The notes under the pieces were generated by a model, which saw only the letters and a program-made list of their open reading frames with translations, was not told the DNA's origin and did no database searches. Made by a program: the position numbers and the translations under genes. Below, one piece after another: positions 17,355 to 25,253 of a stretch of DNA of 46,494 bases (its first letter is position 1; each line of letters begins with the position of its first letter). The stretch lies in NCBI GenBank assembly GCA_018817385.1, contig JAHIUA010000009.1, forward strand, positions 1-46,494, given 5' to 3'. Source of the DNA: Pseudomonadota bacterium (GTDB lineage: Bacteria > Desulfobacterota > Desulfobulbia > Desulfobulbales > Desulfocapsaceae).

Positions 17355-17720
17355 GTGGGGAATTTTCGGGGATTGAAGGTTTGGCAGCGGAGTAAGGATC
17401 TTGCTGTGTATGTGTATACGATTACCGGAAAGGGTGATTTTTCGAGAGATCTTGGCCTGAGGGATCAGATACGCAGAGCGACTGTGTCAATCGCGAGCAA
17501 TATTGCTGAGGGGGATGAACTCAACACTAACAAACAAGCTATTCATTTCTTTTTCATAGCAAAAGGATCAACAGCAGAAGTTTTAACCCAAACAATAATC
17601 TCCCACGAAATCGGCTACATCGACCCAAAAACAGCAGCCCACATCCAAGAAGAATGCGACGCCATCTCCCGCATGCTCACCAAATTAATCCAATCAAGAA
17701 TGGTGAAAAGAGCGGTTTGA
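17355..17720 (+). CDS. Four-helix-bundle protein, S23/IVP family, within repeat array
   Basis: The 121-residue protein opens with the family signature 'F.gLKVWQRSKDLAVYVY' and contains 'GLRDQIRRATVSIASNIAEG', the hallmark of the 23S rRNA intervening-sequence (S23) four-helix-bundle family. That family also includes the Avd accessory protein of diversity-generating retroelements. GTG at 17355 gives the expected N-terminus and length (family usually about 115-130). The last residues (KRAV) and the TGA stop are encoded by the repeat sequence itself, so gene and array are physically merged. There is no rRNA gene and no reverse transcriptase next to it. Family members form pentameric, basic barrels that can bind nucleic acid; a role in handling the surrounding repeats is my inference. 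Confidence 0.88.
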   Translation: MGNFRGLKVWQRSKDLAVYVYTITGKGDFSRDLGLRDQIRRATVSIASNIAEGDELNTNKQAIHFFFIAKGSTAEVLTQTIISHEIGYIDPKTAAHIQEECDAISRMLTKLIQSRMVKRAV

Positions 17721-18090
17721 GGTTTGCGGTTTGCGGTATGCGGAAAGACAAAGGGAAAAGAACGGGAAAAGAACGGGAAAAGAACGGTATGCGGTATGAG
17801 GTATGCGGTTTGCGGAAGGGATAAGGGGAAAAGAAGGGTATGCGGTATGAGGTGTGCGGTTTTCGGAAGGGATAAGGGGAAAAGAAGGGTATGCGGTATG
17901 AGGTATGCGGTTTGCGGAAGGGATAAGGGGGAAAGAACGGTATGCGGTATGAGGTGTGCGGTTTTCGGAAGGGATAAGGGGGAAAGAAGGGTATGCGGTA
18001 TGAGGTGTGCGGTTTTCGGAAGGGATAAGGGGGAAAGAACGGTATGCGGTATGAGGTGTGCGGTTTTCGGAAGGGATAAGGGCAAAAACA
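17709..18090 (+). repeat. Heptamer array with six 51-bp tandem units
   Basis: Beginning in the last codons of the four-helix-bundle gene, the array contains six units of exactly 51 bases (GCGGTATGAGGT at 17791, 17842, 17893, 17944, 17995 and 18046). Units differ by a few bases, alternating GTATGCGGTTTGCGG and GTGTGCGGTTTTCGG forms. As 51 is a multiple of three, long open frames exist in several frames on both strands (126-158 codons); their low-complexity products are not credible proteins. The G-rich strand is on top, as in the left arm. Confidence 0.92.
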
Positions 18091-18131
18091 AAAAGACGGG
18101 TTAGGCAAAACACCCCGCCTTCCCCGCCTTT

Positions 18132-18402
18132 GTCCTTCCCGCAAACCTAAAACCGCAAAGCGCCTACCGTTTCCTTTCCCTTTGTCCTTCCCGCAAACCT
18201 AAAACCGCAAACCGCAAACCGCTCCTTTCCGTTCCTTTCCTTTCCCTTTGTCCTTTCCGCAAACCTAAAACCGCAAACCGCACACCGTTTCCTTTCCCTT
18301 CGTCTTTCCCGCAAACCTAAAACCGCAAACCGCAAACCGCTCTTTCCTGTCTTTCCTATCTTTTCCGCAAACCTAAAACCGCAAACCGCATACCGTGCTC
18401 TT
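18132..18402 (-). repeat. Heptamer array, opposite orientation
   Basis: The array is reversed here: ACCGCAA/ACCTAAA heptamers and a CCTTTCCCTTTGTC-type spacer on the top strand, so the G-rich strand is at the bottom. GCAAACCTAAAACCGC recurs at 18141, 18193, 18259, 18311 and 18367; the spacings are 52, 66, 52 and 56, of which 66 differs from 52 by exactly two heptamers. The array ends against the stop codon of the SLBB gene at 18403, giving a head-on arrangement with the array behind prsT. Confidence 0.9.
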
Positions 18403-20118
18403 TCAAGGTATATAAATCATATCACCCGCCTGCAGTTGAAAGTCCACATCGGGGGCTTTCCCTTTCAGTGCGTTATCATAGTTGTACGGGAGGCTTTCTT
18501 GCTTTCCATCAACTCTGCGAATGATCATGATGTCATTTGTGTCTGCAAAATCATTCATTCCACCTGCCTGAGCAATGGCCTGAAAAGGAGTCATGGGTGC
18601 ATTGAAAGGCTGTAAGCCTTGGCTATTGCTTCCGGGTCCGGTCATCGTTATGGTCTGGGGAATAATTTGGCCTGTTTGGGTATTTATCATCCCAGCGTTT
18701 GGTTCCCTCCTGACGACATGGACAATGTCCCCTCCATTAATCTGCGGGAAAGCAGTTTCCTGGGCTGATGCAGTCGTCTCGAGTAGGGCCTGCATGTTAA
18801 ATATCTCAATCTCGCCATTGGCCCGCATGATTTTTATCTTGGTTAGATCGGCCTCTGCAGTTTCTCCCTGGGCAGTAATCAAAAGATCCAGAAAATTCAA
18901 GCCCTTTGGGGCAGGGTATATTCCTGGGCTATTGACTGCACCAAAAATACGTATCTTCGGAGTGTCAAGTGCTGGCTGAGAATCATTTGTTACCTGTTCA
19001 GTTTCTCTAATAGGAGCCAGAGGGACAAAGACTGTGTCATTCTCATGAAGTACCGGCAGCATTCTATTATCTCCCTTGGAGAGATAGTATTGAATATCTG
19101 CCAAGAGATTTATTGATTCGCTCTTTACCTTTCTGGAGATGGTCACTTCTTCAAGATTAGCACCTTCAAGGGTGCCACCGGCTTGGCCGAGAATGGCTTG
19201 GATGTTTGCTGATTCCGGTATGTTGTACCAGCCAGGATTTGCCACGTGGCCCAGAATCTGGATGTAATGCCTTTTTTCTATGAGGTTGACAGATGCTTTG
19301 TCACTTTTGGAAAGATATTTGGGTAAATTGTTGGTGAGTAACTCGCTGATTTTTTCGGTCGTATAGCCGGAGATTTTAATATTACCCTGGCTGGGCAGAA
19401 AAATAAAACCGTGACGGTCCACCTCTACCTTTTCCTTAAAATAATTCCTTTCAGTGGGGCTGAATTCACCAGTCACCTCTTTGGGAATAATTACATACAA
19501 TAGATCACCGTTGTCGACAATTGCACTGTCTGTTTCAGTAGTAAGTGTAAGGCGGTCAAATGATTGCAGGGGCAGGGCATTCGCAAAAGGCAACTCTTTG
19601 CTTTTCCCTGCGATTATCCTGGATATTCTTGCATCCACTATACTTGCCCCGGGCCGGAGGCCGGAGGCAATATCTATTAATTCTTCAATGGACGCGCTTG
19701 GTTGCACTTTGTACCAACCGGGGTAACGAACACCATCTCCCATGAGTATGAACCGATTCTGTTCAAGTAGAGATAGGTTAATTTTTGGATCAATTGAAAT
19801 TATTGAACGGAGTGCTTGCTGTATTTGATTTTTTAAATCGACAACAGATTCCCCAGCAGCATGGATATCGCCTATCTCTGCAATGGTAATGTTCCCGACT
19901 GGGCTGATTACGTAGTTTCCTGCAAGGTTGTTTAAAAGAGGATGTTTTTTGAGTTGGAGTTGTATTGTATCTCCAGGGGCAAGAATAGTGTTGTCAGGGA
20001 AATTTGTTTTCGCCTGAGCTGAGGTCTGGAACTGTACCAGGAAAAAGAGGGAGAGGATGAGAAAAAGAGAAAAGTAAACAGTTCGTTGGGGGAGGGTGCA
20101 ATACTGTGTTTTTGTCAT
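18403..20118 (-). CDS. SLBB-domain polysaccharide export protein (Wza-like)
   Basis: The secreted outer-membrane or periplasmic export protein has a Sec signal peptide (FSLFLILSLFFLVQFQTSAQA) without a lipobox. It then has two polysaccharide-export domains ('ILAPGDTIQLQLKKHP...SPVGNITIAEIG' and 'VDRHGFIFLPSQGNIKISGY') and several SLBB domains ('GVRYPGWYKVQPSASIEELIDIASG', 'GHVANPGWYNIPESANIQAILGQAGG', 'GAVNSPGIYPAPKGLNFLDLL', 'APMTPFQAIAQAGGM'). It should form the channel through which the polymer leaves the cell. The ATG at 20118 is preferred over an upstream TTG at 20127; neither has a clear Shine-Dalgarno. At about 571 residues it is longer than Wza owing to the extra SLBB copies. Confidence 0.9.
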   Translation of the reverse strand: MTKTQYCTLPQRTVYFSLFLILSLFFLVQFQTSAQAKTNFPDNTILAPGDTIQLQLKKHPLLNNLAGNYVISPVGNITIAEIGDIHAAGESVVDLKNQIQQALRSIISIDPKINLSLLEQNRFILMGDGVRYPGWYKVQPSASIEELIDIASGLRPGASIVDARISRIIAGKSKELPFANALPLQSFDRLTLTTETDSAIVDNGDLLYVIIPKEVTGEFSPTERNYFKEKVEVDRHGFIFLPSQGNIKISGYTTEKISELLTNNLPKYLSKSDKASVNLIEKRHYIQILGHVANPGWYNIPESANIQAILGQAGGTLEGANLEEVTISRKVKSESINLLADIQYYLSKGDNRMLPVLHENDTVFVPLAPIRETEQVTNDSQPALDTPKIRIFGAVNSPGIYPAPKGLNFLDLLITAQGETAEADLTKIKIMRANGEIEIFNMQALLETTASAQETAFPQINGGDIVHVVRREPNAGMINTQTGQIIPQTITMTGPGSNSQGLQPFNAPMTPFQAIAQAGGMNDFADTNDIMIIRRVDGKQESLPYNYDNALKGKAPDVDFQLQAGDMIYIP

Positions 20119-20226
20119 GGGATTCAACTATTGGCTGTTAAGGATAGGTGTATAATGAATTAACTTGTCATTTGTGAAGTTGCTATTGCTATATTATATG
20201 AGCGCTGACAAAGAGTCAATAATCTC

Positions 20227-20265
20227 AAAAAAAAACCCCACTGTAACAAATGTTACAGTGGGGTT
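20227..20265 (-). terminator. Rho-independent terminator after PEP-CTERM gene
   Basis: A perfect 15-bp stem (AACCCCACTGTAACA / TGTTACAGTGGGGTT) with a two-base loop is followed, on the minus strand, by a run of T. It lies about 35 bases after the stop of the PEP-CTERM gene and before the divergent end of the SLBB gene promoter, isolating the two transcripts. Confidence 0.92.
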
Positions 20266-20298
20266 AAATACGGCCGATGCTGTTTTGCTTTGAGCCGG

Positions 20299-20982
20299 TT
20301 AAGCTTTTTTGTTCTTTTTGCGTTTACTAAAGCCGGCAAGGCCGATTAGACCAGTACCAAAGAGCAACATGGTGGCTGGTTCTGGAACGGGAGCAGTTGA
20401 GCCACCACTTGTAGCGGAGAACAAGGGGCTATTATAGTCTCCACTAATAAAATTGCCATCAAGGGTGTAGCTTTGTGCCCAGGCCTGGCCTTCATCCCAG
20501 TCCCAATAACTTGTTCCGCTCCCACCGTCGACGTTAGAATATCTATCTGCGCCTAAGAGAATATAGTCAAGAGTTAATTGAATTGGATCATTCGCACTTG
20601 TTATAGCAGTTCCAGCGCCGTCATTGTAACTTATTGAAAATTCTACAGTTGTATTTATGTCGTTGTAGTTGATTCCCATAACCGTGAATGTAACCCAATC
20701 AACTGGATTGATCATGGTAAAATCTGAGGCATCTAGCGATGAAAGGTCAAATATATCACTTTCAAACTCTAAGGAGACTTGATTGACCTGAACAGTAGGG
20801 TCATCAATGTAGAATGAATATAGAGCAGTACCGGAAAATGTGCTCACATCCCAGCTATCTCCATAATTTGAATCTACAGTACTAGTGGAACTAAATGGAA
20901 TCGCTATTGCCATCGCCCCCCCAGCCGTCAGTATAACACCTGCAACTGCAAGGAACGCACTTCTTAAAATCGTTTTTTTCAT
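20299..20982 (-). CDS. PEP-CTERM sorting-signal protein
   Basis: The 227-residue secreted protein has a Sec signal peptide (ending AMA) and a classical PEP-CTERM tail: VPEPA, the hydrophobic 'TMLLFGTGLIGLAGF' and the basic SKRKKNKKA. The body is rich in Ser, Thr, Asp and aromatic residues with no cysteine, typical of beta-rich PEP-CTERM surface proteins, and may be glycosylated or embedded in the polymer. GGGAGAGG lies at good spacing before the ATG. It is monocistronic, bounded by its own terminator and by the shared upstream element 138 bases before its start. Confidence 0.92.
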   Translation of the reverse strand: MKKTILRSAFLAVAGVILTAGGAMAIAIPFSSTSTVDSNYGDSWDVSTFSGTALYSFYIDDPTVQVNQVSLEFESDIFDLSSLDASDFTMINPVDWVTFTVMGINYNDINTTVEFSISYNDGAGTAITSANDPIQLTLDYILLGADRYSNVDGGSGTSYWDWDEGQAWAQSYTLDGNFISGDYNSPLFSATSGGSTAPVPEPATMLLFGTGLIGLAGFSKRKKNKKA

Positions 20983-21120
20983 AATCCTCTCCCTTTTTTT
21001 TGTTTAACACTCATTGCTAGAAAAATTTTCAATGTCAGCAATACAAATTTATTAGCATATGGAATTGTAATTTTCCTGGTACAATTTCATTATTGAGGGA
21101 TAATAATCTGTCTTCTAAAA

Positions 21121-21148
21121 AAAAGATATCCGTATAAATACCTATTTT
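21121..21148 (-). promoter_or_regulatory. Conserved upstream element of PEP-CTERM gene, copy 2
   Basis: This is the same 28 bases as at 11936-11963 (core GATATCCGTATAAATACC), here 138 bases before the start of the second PEP-CTERM gene. I could not find a good sigma-54 -24/-12 pair between the element and the gene. No third copy is visible in the window. Confidence 0.7.
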
Positions 21149-21706
21149 TGTCATTAAATGGAAAAAAAAGGTACAAAAAACTCCCGGAGGAATGGAGTAA
21201 ATGGGTAGTACTGCTGTAATAATAGTGTGTTAGGGGAACCGGGAGGGGTTACAAAAAAAATAAAAAAAATGTAATTACGAAATTGTGTTTGGTGCTCTTT
21301 TGGCAGAGGTTTGTTTTAATCACAGGCGCTTTTTTTGGGTCTGGAGCAGGTTGGAATATTTGTTCCAGTTCGATTGTATATTTTCGTGGGTATAGGGTAT
21401 ACTGAGAAAGTCTGATAGTAGTTGTAGCTTATAGGTATAATTACTAGTTTTTTCAAACATTGGAAAAAAGGATTGCTCTTTACTAATACGTACAATAAGT
21501 TGCCATGTTGGATTTTGCGCTATGAATCAAGTCCAGGTATGGAATACCCATCGAAACAATTGGTTATACGCCTTGGTTGGTAGCTACAAATGATGCTCGT
21601 GTCAAATTGAAACAACCATAGGCGAAGCATTAAGCTATACACTCTATTCGTGTTTTATTTATGGACAGGCCCTCACTGGTTTGTCTTGGAAAAGGAATTC
21701 CCTATA
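21149..21706. other. Intergenic region upstream of galE
   Basis: This AT-rich 560-base stretch has no supportable gene. It should hold the promoter of the rightward galE-to-glycosyltransferase transcript. I see no strong hairpin and no known riboswitch pattern. Confidence 0.4.
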
Positions 21707-22720
21707 ATGAAAATTCTTGTAACCGGCGGAGCAGGCTATATTGGCAGCCATACCTGTCTTGAGTTGTTAGAGGCAGGACGAGACGTTGTTGTCATCGATA
21801 ACTTTTCTAATTCAAGTCCGGAAGGTCTGCGCCGAGTAGAAGAGCTGACAGGTAAAAGGGTGGAGTTACATACCGTCGATCTGTTAGATCAGGCAGCTGT
21901 GCAAAAGGTTTTTACCTCCAGTCCTGATATAGAGTCTGTAATCCATTTTGCCGGTCTTAAGGCCGTTGGCGAGTCAGTGGAAAAGCCGCAACTCTATTAT
22001 GAAAACAATGTCACTGGTACCTTGAATCTCTGTCGAGCCATGGCAGAGCACAATGTAAAAAATATCGTCTTCAGCTCCTCGGCAACAGTTTATGGCGACC
22101 CTGCCACTGTTCCAATTACCGAAGACTTTCCTCTGTCATGCACAAATCCTTATGGGCGCACCAAGTTGATGGTTGAAGAGATCCTTACTGATCTCCATAT
22201 TGCCGACCCCGAATGGAATGTCGCACTGCTTCGTTATTTTAATCCGGTCGGTGCTCACAAGAGTGGCAGGATTGGAGAAGATCCTGCAGGTATCCCCAAT
22301 AACCTGATGCCGTATATCTCCCAGGTGGCCGTTGGTGCTCTTCCCCAACTTTCAGTTTTTGGCAATGATTACCAAACACCAGATGGAACCGGTGTCCGAG
22401 ATTATATCCATGTGGTGGACCTGGCCCTTGGACACCTGAATGCCCTTGAAAAATTAGCATCAAACCCTGGTGTGGTTATTTATAATCTGGGTACAGGGAA
22501 TGGGTATAGCGTGCTCGATATGGTCAAGGCCTTTGAAAAAGCCTCGGGCAGAAAAGTGGCCTACCAGATAGTTGCCCGCAGGCCCGGAGATATTGCCCAA
22601 TGTTTTGCAGACCCAAGCCTTGCAGCAAAAGACCTAGGCTGGAAAGCCACTCGCGGTCTACAACAAATGTGCGAAGATACCTGGCGCTGGCAGTCTCAAA
22701 ACCCCAAAGGATTTTCCTGA
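21707..22720 (+). CDS. galE: UDP-glucose 4-epimerase
   Basis: This NAD-dependent extended short-chain dehydrogenase interconverts UDP-glucose and UDP-galactose (or the N-acetyl forms), supplying sugar precursor. It shows the Rossmann motif GGAGYIGSH near the N-terminus, the active-site Ser-Ser-Ala-Thr-Val-Tyr and Tyr-Gly-Arg-Thr-Lys (YXXXK), 'RYFNPVGAH', '[11 protein letters not shown]' and '[14 protein letters not shown]', all typical of GalE. The ATG at 21707 (MKILVTGG) is the true start, with AAGGA about 10 bases upstream; the longer open frame adds an unrelated leader. The length of 337 is normal. Confidence 0.95.
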   Translation: MKILVTGGAGYIGSHTCLELLEAGRDVVVIDNFSNSSPEGLRRVEELTGKRVELHTVDLLDQAAVQKVFTSSPDIESVIHFAGLKAVGESVEKPQLYYENNVTGTLNLCRAMAEHNVKNIVFSSSATVYGDPATVPITEDFPLSCTNPYGRTKLMVEEILTDLHIADPEWNVALLRYFNPVGAHKSGRIGEDPAGIPNNLMPYISQVAVGALPQLSVFGNDYQTPDGTGVRDYIHVVDLALGHLNALEKLASNPGVVIYNLGTGNGYSVLDMVKAFEKASGRKVAYQIVARRPGDIAQCFADPSLAAKDLGWKATRGLQQMCEDTWRWQSQNPKGFS

Positions 22721-22839
22721 CCTAAAAATCTCCTCAATAAAATATCTTTTAAGTTATCAGTCAGAAAAAAGAAAATTTCCATCAAGATAAAAAGACCCCC
22801 CATGACAACCTCAAACCACTTCCCACCGCACCCCCCATA

Positions 22840-22995
22840 CCGCCTTTTCCCTTTCACCGCAAACCTCAAACCGCCAACCGCAAACCGCAAACCTCAAACC
22901 GCCTTTTCCCTTTTACCGCAAACCGCAAACCGCAAACCTAAAACCGCCTTTTCCCTTTCACCGCAAACCGCAAACCGCAAACCTCAAACCGCGTC
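22840..22995 (-). repeat. Heptamer repeat array before amidotransferase gene
   Basis: ACCGCAA/ACCTCAA/ACCTAAA heptamers on the top strand alternate with a GCCTTTTCCCTTT spacer at 22842, 22901 and 22946. The spacer intervals are 59 and 45 bases, a difference of exactly two heptamers. The array ends about ten bases before the start codon of the next gene and takes the place of its ribosome binding site. Confidence 0.9.
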
Positions 22996-23001
22996 CTTCC
23001 C

Positions 23002-24960
23002 ATGTGCGGCATAGCAGGTTATTACCAATTCAATAATCGACAGTCCAATGACCGTCGAACCCTTGAGCGGATGATCTACCCTGTCATGCACAGGGGGCCT
23101 GACGGGTTTGGTTTTTTCATAGGACAGACTGTCGGATTAGCCCACGCCAGGCTCTCCATTGTCGATCTGGAAGGTGGCTGGCAGCCCATTGCCAATGAAG
23201 ATCGGACGATATGGATTATTTTTAACGGTGAAATTTTCAATTACCCTGAGTTGCGTGAAGGGCTCCTGGCAAGAGGCCATACCTTTAGCACCCATTCAGA
23301 CACCGAGGTCATTCTCCATCTGTATGAAGAAAAAGGGAAGGATTGCCTGGCAGACCTCAATGGCCAATTTGCCATAGCCATCTATGACTCAAATAAACAG
23401 TCTCTTTTTCTGGCCCGGGATCGTATGGGGATTCGGCCTCTTTTTTATACCCTTCATAATGGCTCTTTTTACTTTGCCTCCGAAATAAAATCACTCTTCA
23501 ACGCTGATCCGGCTCTGCCCAGGGAAATCGATCCGCGTGTTTTGAGTGAGATCTTCACCTTTTGGAGTCCGGCCGGAACAGAGACCGTTTTTACAGGTGT
23601 CAAGCAACTGCTTCCTGGGCATTGCCTGGAAGTTACTTCTACAGGTGTTCATGAGCCTCTGTGCTATTGGTCCATTCCATTTTGTCCCGACGAACCAGGC
23701 AGACGATCTGAACAGGAGTATGCAGCAGAGTTACGGGAATTACTTATCGACTCTGTACGGCTTCGCCTGCGTGCGGATGTGCCGGTGGGAGCCTATCTGA
23801 GCGGAGGACTCGACTCTTCAGCCATAACCTCTCTGGTAAAACATTATACGAAAAACCCCCTGAAGACGTTTTCTGTGACCTTTGCCGATAAGGTGTATGA
23901 CGAGGCAAAGGAACAAAATGAGATGGTGGATTATCTCGGAACTGATCATCATCAGGTCGCCTGCTCGTACCAGGATATTGCGGCAGTCTTTCCTCAAGTA
24001 ATCTGGCATACTGAAACGCCTATCCTGCGGACTGCCCCGGCACCACTCTTTCTGTTGTCAAAATTGGTGCGCCGGAACCAGTACAAAGTGGTGCTCACGG
24101 GTGAAGGTGCTGATGAGGTACTGGGTGGGTATGATATTTTCAAAGAGGCTAAGGTCAGGGCCTTTATTCATGCTCAACCTGATTCCGATCTTCGACCGCA
24201 GCTCCTGAAACGTCTCTATCCCTATCTGGCCATGTCTCCAACAAAGTCTGCCGAATATGCGCGAAGATTTTTTGCTACAGATGCGGATGTCAGTGATCTT
24301 TTTTATGGCCACAGACCTCGTTGGAAGACAGCCGCAGGCACTCATGTTTTTCTGACGGATCATGTCTTGGCACAGGACAGAGACCCGGTTCAGGGACTGG
24401 GCTATCTCCAGAACGATCTGCAGGGGTTGGACTTTTTTAACAGGGCTCAGTATCTGGAGTGCAAAGTACTGATGGCCAATTATCTCCTCTCTTCACAGGG
24501 CGATCGTATGGCCATGGCCAACTCTGTGGAAGGACGGTTTCCATTTCTTGATCACCGAGTGGTGGAGTTTGCCGGCCGTATTCCGACCCACTATAAGATG
24601 AAGGCACTCAATGAAAAGAATGTTCTCAAACAGGCAGTGGCAGATATCCTCCCGACAGGAACTGTAAAACGAAAAAAACAGCCATATATGGCCCCGGATA
24701 TTTTAAGCTTTTTTGGCGAAGCAGAACCTGACTACCTTGACTATTACCTTTCAGAGAGCCTGTTAACAGAAGCAGGGATGTTCAAACCCAAGGCTGTGGA
24801 CAAATTACTTGGAAAATGTCGGCAAAAAAGCAAGCAAGGTTTTAAAGAAAATATGGCATTTGTTGGAATTTTGTCGAGCCAGATAGTATATGATAAAATG
24901 ATAAAGAATTTTAAAATAGATACACCAGAGTCTTTGGACAATGTGAAGGTGGTATCGTGA
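23002..24960 (+). CDS. Asparagine-synthase-like amidotransferase (first copy)
   Basis: This is a class II glutamine amidotransferase with the nucleophile Cys2 (MCGIAGY), 'HRGPDG' and 'NGEIFNY', followed by the asparagine synthase domain with the PP-loop SGGLDSS near residue 267 and 'GEGADEVLGGYD'. At 652 residues it resembles the amidotransferases linked to exosortase-A loci rather than housekeeping AsnB. It probably transfers ammonia from glutamine to a sugar or acyl group of the polymer. The gene starts directly after a heptamer array and shows no Shine-Dalgarno sequence (GTCCTTCCC precedes the ATG). It heads a set with the ACP, ligase and PP-loop genes. Confidence 0.92.
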   Translation: MCGIAGYYQFNNRQSNDRRTLERMIYPVMHRGPDGFGFFIGQTVGLAHARLSIVDLEGGWQPIANEDRTIWIIFNGEIFNYPELREGLLARGHTFSTHSDTEVILHLYEEKGKDCLADLNGQFAIAIYDSNKQSLFLARDRMGIRPLFYTLHNGSFYFASEIKSLFNADPALPREIDPRVLSEIFTFWSPAGTETVFTGVKQLLPGHCLEVTSTGVHEPLCYWSIPFCPDEPGRRSEQEYAAELRELLIDSVRLRLRADVPVGAYLSGGLDSSAITSLVKHYTKNPLKTFSVTFADKVYDEAKEQNEMVDYLGTDHHQVACSYQDIAAVFPQVIWHTETPILRTAPAPLFLLSKLVRRNQYKVVLTGEGADEVLGGYDIFKEAKVRAFIHAQPDSDLRPQLLKRLYPYLAMSPTKSAEYARRFFATDADVSDLFYGHRPRWKTAAGTHVFLTDHVLAQDRDPVQGLGYLQNDLQGLDFFNRAQYLECKVLMANYLLSSQGDRMAMANSVEGRFPFLDHRVVEFAGRIPTHYKMKALNEKNVLKQAVADILPTGTVKRKKQPYMAPDILSFFGEAEPDYLDYYLSESLLTEAGMFKPKAVDKLLGKCRQKSKQGFKENMAFVGILSSQIVYDKMIKNFKIDTPESLDNVKVVS

Positions 24961-25004
24961 GCAGAATATTTCACTCCATGTGAGCGTAGAAAAAGGGTAT
25001 TTTT

Positions 25005-25253
25005 ATGGCAGATAACACAACTAAAATACGGACATTTATCTTTGATAATTTTCTTTTTGATGCGGAAGAGGATGCCCTGGAGAATGATACTTCCTTTTTG
25101 GAACAGGGGATTATTGATTCAACAGGTGTGCTGGAGTTAGTGGACTGGCTGGAAGAAGAATTTGCGATCTCTGTGGCTGATGAAGAGTTGGTCCCGGAAA
25201 ATCTTGACAGTGTGAACTTGTTGTCCGCCTACATTACCAGAAAAACAAGCTGA
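25005..25253 (+). CDS. Acyl carrier protein
   Basis: This 82-residue acidic protein contains the 4'-phosphopantetheine site in 'GIIDSTGVLELV' (Ser39), the normal ACP helix arrangement and length. It overlaps the following AMP-ligase gene by one base of TGATG, so the two are translated together. It most likely carries an acyl or aminoacyl group activated by that ligase. Similar stand-alone carriers occur in exosortase-A loci. It has a reasonable ribosome binding site (AAAGGG). Confidence 0.93.
   Translation: MADNTTKIRTFIFDNFLFDAEEDALENDTSFLEQGIIDSTGVLELVDWLEEEFAISVADEELVPENLDSVNLLSAYITRKTS

Noticed and set aside
17355-17720. Avd gene of a diversity-generating retroelement
   Set aside because: The four-helix-bundle family fits, but there is no reverse transcriptase, template repeat or variable repeat nearby; the only RT remnant is a group II intron tail 25 kb away.
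17615-18144. Long minus- and plus-strand open frames (126-158 codons) in the repeat array
   Set aside because: They arise because the tandem unit is 51 bases; products are low-complexity repeats such as PLSLPKTAHLIPHT and exist in several frames at once.
17009-18402. CRISPR array
   Set aside because: The repeats are short, purine-rich and contiguous, the intervening segments are themselves repeated, and no cas gene is present.
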